Positions 5,671 to 10,605 of a stretch of 12,572 nt of DNA are shown here, in pieces. Source of the DNA: Deltaproteobacteria bacterium (GTDB lineage: Bacteria; Desulfobacterota; Desulfobacteria; Desulfobacterales; ETH-SRB1); the NCBI GenBank assembly GCA_030262795.1, contig JAJSZO010000016.1:1-12572 (forward strand), in the 5' to 3' direction. The notes below the pieces were generated by a model. It saw nothing but the letters and a program-made list of their open reading frames with translations, had not been told where the DNA came from and did no database searches. Position 1 is the first letter of the stretch. Every line of letters begins with the position of its first letter. The position numbers and the translations under genes were made by a program.

Positions 5671-6375
5671 ATGGGTGAAAAGATAGAAGTGGGATGCGCA
5701 AGACCCATTGGGGGCCCTGTGGAATCTTCTTCAGATGAAAACAAGCAAACAAAGGAAAAAGAGGTAATGAAAATGAGCGTACAAGTGGGGAAAAAGGCGC
5801 CGGACTTTCAGGCACCAGCGTTTCACGAGGGGCAAATTAAACAGATCAAACTTTCCGACTATTTGGGCAAATGGGTACTGCTCTGTTTCTACCCAGGGGA
5901 TTTTACCTTTGTTTGACCTACAGAACTGACGGCAGTTGCCGCCAATTATGAAGAACTCAAAAATTTGGGAATTGAAGTCTTTTCAATGAGCGTGGACAGT
6001 GTTTTCAGTCATAAAATTTGGCAGGAAGAGGAGCTATCCAAAATGATAGAGGGTGGTGTTCCCTACCCGATGCTTTCCGACGCAGGGGGCAAGGTGGGCA
6101 AACTCTACGGAGTTTATGACGAGGATGCAGGAGTAAATATTAGAGGGCGTTTCATTATTGATCCCGATGGAATTATCCTGGCCATGGAGGTTCTGACTCC
6201 TCCGGTGGGAAGGAATGTTGCGGAACTAATACGTCAGGTTCAGGCGTATCAGCATGTTCGTGAAACAGGAGAGGTTATGCCATCCGGATGGCAGCCAGGA
6301 AAGCCTACTCTTAAACCTGGGCCGGATCTGGCGGGCAAGGTATGGAAGGTGTGGAAACCTGAAAAAATCTCTTGA
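5671..6375 (+). CDS. selenocysteine-containing peroxiredoxin (AhpC/Prx1 type), TGA recoded
   Basis: The enzyme should reduce hydroperoxides in the cytoplasm. The frame reads FYPGDFTFV, then TGA at 5914-5916, then PTELTAVAANYEELK and on to a true stop at 6373-6375. The TGA sits exactly at the peroxidatic Cys of the PxxxTxxC motif, so Sec (U82) is the natural reading. The frame is conserved on both sides: IRGRFIIDPDG with the catalytic Arg follows. The usual resolving Cys in GEVCPxxWxPG is Met203 (GEVMPSGWQPG), so it is not a typical 2-Cys enzyme. From ATG 5671 (AAAGGAG, 8-nt spacing) it is 234 residues with a 34-residue extension containing Cys9 (VGCARP). An internal start at 5773 (AAAGAGG, 8-nt spacing) would give the standard 200 residues; both starts are credible. 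It follows the cytochrome by 13 nt. Confidence 0.9.
5914..5942 (+). promoter_or_regulatory. candidate bacterial SECIS element
   Basis: Directly after the UGA the coding RNA can form CGGC-AGUU-GCCG (5930-5941), a four-bp GC stem. Its loop has G at the second position, about 19 nt past the UGA, which fits the known bacterial SECIS rule of an early loop G 16-37 nt downstream. A competing hairpin is AACUG-ACGG-CAGUU (5924-5937). Only one of the two can form at a time. SelB binding is inferred. Confidence 0.5.
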
Positions 6376-6499
6376 TAATAAAAGTTTCCCGAATGAATCA
6401 TTGTGCTATAATTTTAATGGGTTAGGATTAAGATTGAAAACTGACTATAACCCCTGAACCCTGAACCTTATGTTAAGTCGTTTGGGAAACTTTTATTAT
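6375..6499. repeat. palindromic element after the peroxiredoxin stop codon
   Basis: ATAATAAAAGTTTCCC (6375-6390) and GGGAAACTTTTATTAT (6484-6499) are a perfect 16-bp inverted repeat, with weaker matching for about 9 nt further inward. The 93-nt interior holds an almost tandem CCTGAACCCTGAACC. Its edge overlaps the last base of the peroxiredoxin stop codon. It is MITE-like, with no coding capacity and no clear target duplication. Confidence 0.7.
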
Positions 6500-6510
6500 G
6501 ATCTTTTAAA

Positions 6511-6632
6511 TACCCCATCCGCTTGCGGTGGGGTAAAAATGCGGAAGAGGGATTTGGGGGGAAACAACGTGTCCCCCCAAATATAAATCAGGTTATAATC
6601 CGCTTTGATACCCCGTCCGCTTGCGGCGGGGA
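6511..6632. repeat. REP-like hairpin pair around a G6/C6 stem-loop
   Basis: Two near-identical hairpins, ACCCCATCCGCTTGCGGTGG (from 6512) and ACCCCGTCCGCTTGCGGCGG (from 6610), lie in direct orientation, each with the same single-T bulge. Between them ATTTGGGGGG (6552-6561) pairs perfectly with CCCCCCAAAT (6573-6582) across an 11-nt loop. GCGGA/TCCGC pairs outside that. Together with 6375-6499 this fills the 299-nt gap before desulfoferrodoxin. TATAAT at 6594-6599 is a possible -10 box but lacks a -35 match. Confidence 0.7.
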
Positions 6633-6674
6633 GCTTCATTGATAAAATGACAAATCCGAAAAGGAGGAAAAATT

Positions 6675-7049
6675 ATGACTGAGAAACTCCAGATTTACAA
6701 GTGTAAAGTCTGCGGTAACATCGTAGAAGTCCTACACGAAGGGGCTGGAGAGCTTGTTTGCTGTGGACAGCCCATGGTACTCCGTGAGGAGAACGCTGTA
6801 GATGCTGCTAAGGAGAAGCATGTGCCTGTGGTAGAAAAGACGACAGGCGGCGTCAATGTGAAGGTGGGGAGCGTTGCACACCCAATGGAGGAGAAACATT
6901 ATATCGAATGGATTGAGATCATCACAGATGGGAAGGCTTACCGTCAGTTTTTAAACCCTGGAGATGTACCGGAAGCAACGTTTGATATTGAGGCAGGTGA
7001 TGTGACAGGCCGTGAGTATTGCAATCTGCACGGGTTGTGGAAAGTATAA
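6675..7049 (+). CDS. dfx: desulfoferrodoxin, class I (2Fe) superoxide reductase
   Basis: This protein reduces superoxide to hydrogen peroxide in the cytoplasm without making oxygen, using electrons delivered by rubredoxin. The 124-aa protein has the N-terminal desulforedoxin domain with C10xxC13 and the adjacent pair C29-C30 for the FeS4 centre. The SOR domain carries the catalytic-iron ligands H49 (in EKHVPVV), H69, H75 (in HYIEWIEI), C116 and H119 (in REYCNLHGLWKV), plus the conserved Glu47-Lys48 pair. The set of ligands is complete, and the length is right for class I. AAGGAGG with 7-nt spacing supports the ATG. It heads a superoxide and peroxide defence cluster whose rubredoxin (8071-8232) is the expected donor, and the peroxide made would be passed to peroxiredoxin or ferritin-like enzymes. 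Confidence 0.95.
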   Translation: MTEKLQIYKCKVCGNIVEVLHEGAGELVCCGQPMVLREENAVDAAKEKHVPVVEKTTGGVNVKVGSVAHPMEEKHYIEWIEIITDGKAYRQFLNPGDVPEATFDIEAGDVTGREYCNLHGLWKV

Positions 7050-7110
7050 TTGCCATTACGCAAACAAACAGAACTGCAGAGTGAGTCTTATCACCGCAAG
7101 GAGGTTTCCA

Positions 7111-7989
7111 TTGGAGAAACAGGCATTGATTGACATGTTAAACAGAGATATTGCCGATGAGCATGCAGCCATCATACGCTATCTTGTTCATGGTTACATG
7201 GAAGGGGAAGATACACCTCTGGGTGCGAGCCTCCTTTCTATCACCAGGGAGGAAATGTGGCATATGCACTGGCTGGGTATGATCATAGGCAAACTGGGAG
7301 GTGAGCCCAATTTTACACCTGCTCCATACCCCTATGATCCGACCAGCCGGGCCACGATGCTCAAATCCTACATCGAATACGAGGAGAAGCTGATACCTCA
7401 TTACAACGAAGAAGTGAATAAAGTTGATGATCTTCACATCAGGCGGGTCCTTCATAGAGAGGCTTGGGAATCTGCCATCCATGCCAGGAAGTTTCAACGA
7501 AAACTGGATAAGTTAAGCCCGGAAGAAGCGGCAGATCTTCCTGGAAAAGAAAGTGAATTACCTAAGGAATTGCCTAAGGATTTATTGGACAAGCTGCAGG
7601 CAGAGGTCACAAGTAAATATACGGAGATGCTGCAGCATCTCCGCACTTCTTGGGTTTTCCAACAAGATGAAAACATCGGCTGGAAAATCATGGACCAGGC
7701 CATGGAAAAAATGAAACACCTTGCGCACTTTGCTGAAGACATCGCCGAGGATGGTATTAGACCTGAATTTAAACCCAAACAGATAGATAAAAGCATCGCC
7801 ATTGGATTGGCCTTGAGAAAGGCATTGGAGGATGTACAGATGGCTCGGGAACGTCACTTAAAGTTGAGGGAAGACGGCGAAGTCAAGAAGCATTCAGGGC
7901 TTGTGATCAACATGGATATCACCATCCGGCAGGAAGAGTATCAATCAGCAGAACTTGAAGACTGGGATAAAAACAAGGAAGAAATCTGA
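7111..7989 (+). CDS. duplicated ferritin-like diiron protein
   Basis: I chose a TTG start with AAGGAGG six nt upstream; the longer frame from 7012 would overlap desulfoferrodoxin and has no ribosome site. The 292-aa helical, soluble protein reads as two ferritin-like halves. Residues about 6-133 carry DEHAAIIRYLVHG (E17), EEMWHMHWLG (E48xxH51), EYEEKLIPHY and REAWESAIHARKF. Residues about 158-288 repeat the layout with SKYTEMLQHL (E172), AMEKMKHLAHFAEDIAEDG (E199, H203), ARERHLKL and IRQEEYQSAELEDW. A charged linker (136-160) joins them. Family relatives are annotated as rubrerythrin-like or bacterioferritin-like; there is no rubredoxin domain. Peroxide reduction or iron handling is inference, supported by position between desulfoferrodoxin and rubredoxin. 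The stop is followed at once by repeat copy B. Confidence 0.8.
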   Translation: MEKQALIDMLNRDIADEHAAIIRYLVHGYMEGEDTPLGASLLSITREEMWHMHWLGMIIGKLGGEPNFTPAPYPYDPTSRATMLKSYIEYEEKLIPHYNEEVNKVDDLHIRRVLHREAWESAIHARKFQRKLDKLSPEEAADLPGKESELPKELPKDLLDKLQAEVTSKYTEMLQHLRTSWVFQQDENIGWKIMDQAMEKMKHLAHFAEDIAEDGIRPEFKPKQIDKSIAIGLALRKALEDVQMARERHLKLREDGEVKKHSGLVINMDITIRQEEYQSAELEDWDKNKEEI

Positions 7990-7991
7990 GC

Positions 7992-8025
7992 TGTGCGCCT
8001 GTTTGTGGAAGTTATTTCGTCCACG
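7992..8025. repeat. dispersed repeat family 1, copy B (right end only)
   Basis: TGTGCGCCT, then GGAAGTTATTTCGTCCACG (8007-8025), corresponds to the right half of copy A (TGTGTGCCT followed by GAAGTTATTTCGTCC). The left half is absent. It begins a few nt after the ferritin-like stop codon. Confidence 0.8.
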
Positions 8026-8070
8026 AATATGATAAAAAAGGAAGCGCCATGAACAAAAAAGGAGGACAAA

Positions 8071-8232
8071 ATGGACAAATATGTATGCACAGTGTGCGGC
8101 TATGTATATGACCCGGAGCAGGGAGATCCTGACAATGGGGTTGAACCGGGAACAAAATGGGAAGATGTGCCGAATGACTGGGAATGCCCGGTTTGCGGAG
8201 CTTCAAAGGACGAATTTGAAAAGGAAGAATAA
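8071..8232 (+). CDS. rub: rubredoxin
   Basis: A 53-aa one-electron carrier with a single Fe(SCys)4 centre. It has C6xxC9 in YVCTVCGYVYDPEQGD and C39xxC42 in WECPVCGASKDEFE, with the usual central GTKWEDVPNDW. This is the standard short rubredoxin, missing nothing. GGAGG five nt upstream fixes the ATG. It is the likely electron donor to desulfoferrodoxin encoded 1 kb upstream and possibly to the ferritin-like protein. It is followed 15 nt later by the ferredoxin, so they probably share a transcript. Confidence 0.97.
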   Translation: MDKYVCTVCGYVYDPEQGDPDNGVEPGTKWEDVPNDWECPVCGASKDEFEKEE

Positions 8233-8247
8233 AGGAAAAGGGTTGTT

Positions 8248-8439
8248 ATGAAAAGGCCGGTTGTTGACATCGGTCAATGCAGTCTGTGTGAAGGATGTGT
8301 CGAAGTGTGCCCTTTGGTTTTCAAACTGAATGAAACAGGTTTCATAGAAGTCACCGAACTTTCGGATTATTCTGAACCCTGCGTTGAAGAGGCCATAAAA
8401 TATTGCCCTGAGGATTGTATATTCTGGGAAGAGGATTAA
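8248..8439 (+). CDS. monocluster [4Fe-4S] ferredoxin
   Basis: A 63-aa cytoplasmic electron carrier. C11xxC14xxC17 with C53-Pro provides the four cluster ligands. C21 and C45 match the positions that form a disulfide in Desulfovibrio gigas-type ferredoxin (C18 and C42 there, a constant +3 offset), while the second cluster's ligands are missing. Cys57 is extra. The segment CVEVCPLVFKLNETGFIEV is typical of these proteins. It sits 15 nt after rubredoxin and 4 nt before the HEAT-like gene. A role feeding electrons to rubredoxin or the diiron protein is plausible from context but not shown. Confidence 0.93.
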   Translation: MKRPVVDIGQCSLCEGCVEVCPLVFKLNETGFIEVTELSDYSEPCVEEAIKYCPEDCIFWEED

Positions 8440-8443
8440 AATA

Positions 8444-9097
8444 ATGTGGTTGCGACAACTTAAAAAAGAAACACTTGAACTTCTAAGTCATAAAGATTTT
8501 GAAAAGAGTCTGGAGAAAATCCGTCAATTACCGGCCAGGCAGGTAGTAAACCCGCTTTTTTCCTTTTTTTATAATAGTGATGAGCTTGTAAGATGGCGGG
8601 CTGTTGCCGCAATGGGTACAGTTGTTTCAAAGCTTGCTGATCATGATATGGAATCAGCGCGGGTTATAATGCGCCGTCTAATCTGGAATCTCAATGATGA
8701 ATCCGGCGGAATAGGCTGGGGTTCGCCTGAGGCAATGGGCGAAATTATGGCCAGGCACGGAAGGCTTGCAGGAGAATACCATAAAATACTTATATCCTAC
8801 ATCATGCCTGACGGAAATTATCTTGAACATGAAATTCTGCAAAGGGGTGTGTTATGGGGCATTGGAAGACTTGCTCATGCCAGGCCTCATCTTGTAAAAA
8901 ATTTTGCTGATTTGCTTTGCCCATATATGGAATCTCCCGATCCAATCCTTCGCGGCCTTGCCGCATGGGCAGCCAAACCGATATGTACAAAAAGAACGGA
9001 ATCCTTTCTTTCACGGCTTGGTGATGACAACTCAAAAATTAAAATTTTCGTGAACAATAGCCTTGTTGAACATACTGTAAGAACGTGGATGAAATAA
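8444..9097 (+). CDS. HEAT-repeat-like protein of sulfate reducers
   Basis: The 217-aa all-helical protein shows HEAT-like pairs: VRWRAVAAMGTVVSKLADHD, then ILQRGVLWGIGRLAHARPHL, then PILRGLAAWAAKPICTKR. A conserved-looking central block is NLNDESGGIGWGSPEAMGEI. There is no signal peptide and no cofactor motif. I recall a sulfate-reducer family catalogued around Desulfovibrio DVU0298 with this block, but I could not check that. Function is unknown; a scaffold or adaptor role is only inference from the fold. It is 4 nt after the ferredoxin stop and surely in the same operon. Its last five residues and stop codon (RTWMK-stop) are encoded by repeat copy C, so the native C-terminus has probably been replaced. 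Confidence 0.75.
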   Translation: MWLRQLKKETLELLSHKDFEKSLEKIRQLPARQVVNPLFSFFYNSDELVRWRAVAAMGTVVSKLADHDMESARVIMRRLIWNLNDESGGIGWGSPEAMGEIMARHGRLAGEYHKILISYIMPDGNYLEHEILQRGVLWGIGRLAHARPHLVKNFADLLCPYMESPDPILRGLAAWAAKPICTKRTESFLSRLGDDNSKIKIFVNNSLVEHTVRTWMK

Positions 9098-9130
9098 CTT
9101 CCACAGCTTCAGGCCACCTTTGCCAAATCT
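9078..9130. repeat. dispersed repeat family 1, copy C (left end plus interior)
   Basis: AAGAACGTGGATGAAATAAC, then CAGCTTCAGGCCACCTTTGC and CAAATCT, matches the left 50 or so nt of copy A with few changes. The right end is missing. It overlaps the 3' end of the HEAT-like gene and supplies its TAA. Confidence 0.85.
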
Positions 9131-9150
9131 TAAATCCAGGCTCAAATAAC

Positions 9151-9193
9151 AAAAAGGGCATTCTCTCATAATTCGATGGAATGCCCTTTTTTT
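9151..9193. terminator. bidirectional rho-independent terminator
   Basis: GGGCATTC (9156-9163) pairs with GAATGCCC (9179-9186). An A5 run lies before the stem and a T7 run after it, so it can end transcription of the HEAT-like operon on the plus strand and of the cold-shock gene on the minus strand. The two genes converge here. Confidence 0.88.
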
Positions 9194-9210
9194 AACTCAA
9201 AAATATTGGT

Positions 9211-9411
9211 CTAAATCGTAGTGACATTTGTTGCAGCAGGACCTTTTTGACCCTGTTCAATATCAAAGGTAACTCGGTCGCCTTCATCAAGAGACTTGAA
9301 ACCACTTGCATTGATTGCTGAATGATGAACAAATACATCCGGACCATCTTCCTGCTCAATGAAACCAAATCCTTTACCGCTATTAAACCATTTTACAATT
9401 CCATTAGCCAT
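9211..9411 (-). CDS. csp: cold-shock domain protein
   Basis: A 66-aa single-stranded nucleic-acid-binding beta-barrel protein, likely an RNA chaperone. It begins MANGIVKWFNSGKGFGFIEQ with RNP1 (KGFGFI, 13-18) and RNP2 (VFVHH, 26-30), and ends VTFDIEQGQKGPAATNV. The usual first residue is this ATG, with GGAAAGGAGG ending 9-10 nt upstream; the GTG nine nt earlier abuts the ribosome site and is too close. Aromatic RNA-binding residues (Trp8, Phe9, Phe15, Phe17, Phe27, His29, His30) are all present. The long leader upstream suggests post-transcriptional control as in cspA. It ends at the shared terminator 9151-9193. Confidence 0.95.
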   Translation of the reverse strand: MANGIVKWFNSGKGFGFIEQEDGPDVFVHHSAINASGFKSLDEGDRVTFDIEQGQKGPAATNVTTI

Positions 9412-9591
9412 AACTAACACCCTCCTTTCCAGAAATTCTCATAGTCCCAGACTTCAGGGTGCCACTTTGACAAATGGTACTTTCCTTTAGAACGAAACCG
9501 GCCAGCCAATTAAGAACAGGCCTTTATTGATTAAAGAAATAATAACACCTTTTAGGCTAAAAGCAAGGTTTATTATTGATATTTTTTAAAT
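9412..9591 (-). other. cold-shock gene leader and upstream region
   Basis: No gene is visible. Read on the minus strand it contains a weak promoter candidate (TTGCTT about 16 nt before TATTTC, near 9540-9570) and GGCCGG-type pairing segments near 9500. The 100-nt-plus leader this implies would fit a cspA-like 5' UTR, but I see no defined cold box. Confidence 0.3.
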
Positions 9592-9608
9592 AAGGAACGT
9601 GGACGAAA
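9592..9608. repeat. dispersed repeat family 1, copy D (left tip)
   Basis: AAGGAACGTGGACGAAA is identical to the first 17 nt of copy A and then diverges. It lies between the cold-shock gene and the methyltransferase. Confidence 0.75.
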
Positions 9609-9664
9609 ACCTCGAAATATGGTTTTTCAATTTTGTTTAGAGATTTCCAACTCGTTGAAATTGC

Positions 9665-10525
9665 TTATTTTATGGATGTCCCACAACTCCTATATGCTTC
9701 AGTCGTCTTCAAAAGCACAAGACCTGCCCACCCTTTTTCAAATTCTTTCCATTTATATTCAAAGTATTTTTCCGTGTACAAATCAATTAAAGCTGAAATC
9801 TCATCCTGTTTTATCCCGGAAAAAATAACTGCCCCATTTTTTTCAGTTATTTCTGCGACATTCTGATATATAGCTATTAGTGTCGGATACCTCAAATTTG
9901 CTGTTATCAGAGTAAAGCTATTATTAAAATATTCCAGAGAATGATCACTGACTTCAAATTTATTCTCAAGGCCGTTAATTTTGCCATTTTCTCTGGCTTC
10001 GTTCATAGCACATGGATCTATATCTATTCCTGCCGCCTTTTTTATTCCAAACCGTAAAGCACTTAATGCTAAAATTCCGGAGCCCGTTCCGATATCAAGA
10101 GCGCTTGTTTTATCTTTATTTTTCAATAAATTTATTTCATTTAAAGCATACTCTATGCCTCTTATTGCCAGCCTTGTCGTTGGATGTTGACCATTACCAA
10201 ATGAAACGCCTTGCCATATATCAATTACCACATCATCTGCTTTGGGTTTATAGTTAAATCCCGGCGGCTTCACAATGACGTGCTTTGATATGCGAACGGC
10301 CTTGTTGAAAGACTTCTCTATAAACGTCCGGCCATAATGAGTTGTATACGTCAAAAAGTTTTCTGTTACCAGTTCTCTTATGAATGATTTTATTTCTTTC
10401 CTTCTTAAAGAATATTTTTGAGATAATGCTTTTTCCAGCTCTCCCTGCGTAATTTTTCTTTGGCTATCTTCGATAATATCAAGCAATTCCTTTTTGATCG
10501 CTTTTTTATCAGCCTGTAAATACAA
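9665..10525 (-). CDS. PrmA-like SAM-dependent methyltransferase
   Basis: The 286-aa protein has a basic N-terminal region (about 1-75) that looks like a winged helix, then a class I methyltransferase domain. Visible are FGNGQHPTTRLAI (109-121, the PrmA FGxGxHPTT motif), ALDIGTGSGILALSA (SAM motif I) and AGIDIDPCAMNEA with the acidic ribose-binding residue. ITANLRYPTL (207-216) follows at motif IV. Relatives are annotated as ribosomal protein L11 methyltransferase. The N-terminal region does not resemble E. coli PrmA, so the substrate is uncertain and may be another protein. The start is TTG, with GGAGG 11 nt upstream; no ATG is available at the domain start. It is bracketed by repeat copies D and E and not clearly in an operon with either neighbour. 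Confidence 0.8.
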   Translation of the reverse strand: MYLQADKKAIKKELLDIIEDSQRKITQGELEKALSQKYSLRRKEIKSFIRELVTENFLTYTTHYGRTFIEKSFNKAVRISKHVIVKPPGFNYKPKADDVVIDIWQGVSFGNGQHPTTRLAIRGIEYALNEINLLKNKDKTSALDIGTGSGILALSALRFGIKKAAGIDIDPCAMNEARENGKINGLENKFEVSDHSLEYFNNSFTLITANLRYPTLIAIYQNVAEITEKNGAVIFSGIKQDEISALIDLYTEKYFEYKWKEFEKGWAGLVLLKTTEAYRSCGTSIK

Positions 10526-10580
10526 TCTTTATAATCCTCCAGGAAATATTTTTAGAAAAAATGCTACATATAGATATTGT

Positions 10581-10605
10581 TAGGAACGTGGACGAATTAA
10601 CTTTC
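10581..10605. repeat. dispersed repeat family 1, copy E (left tip)
   Basis: AGGAACGTGGACGAATTAAC and the following CTTTC match the left end of copy A with a few changes. It overlaps the 3' end of the ABC-F gene: the TTA at 10597-10599 is that gene's stop codon on the minus strand. Confidence 0.75.

Noticed and set aside
5965..6375. Second half of the peroxiredoxin as a separate gene
   Set aside because: It has no Shine-Dalgarno sequence or ATG, and it is in the same frame as the first half with the catalytic motif spanning the TGA.
7012..7110. ATG 7012 as the start of the ferritin-like gene
   Set aside because: It overlaps the desulfoferrodoxin C-terminus by 38 nt and has no ribosome site. 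TTG 7111 follows AAGGAGG at ideal spacing and begins the family-like sequence.
9181..9420. GTG 9420 as the cold-shock protein start
   Set aside because: It abuts the Shine-Dalgarno sequence, whereas ATG 9411 has good spacing and gives the standard MANGIVKWF start.
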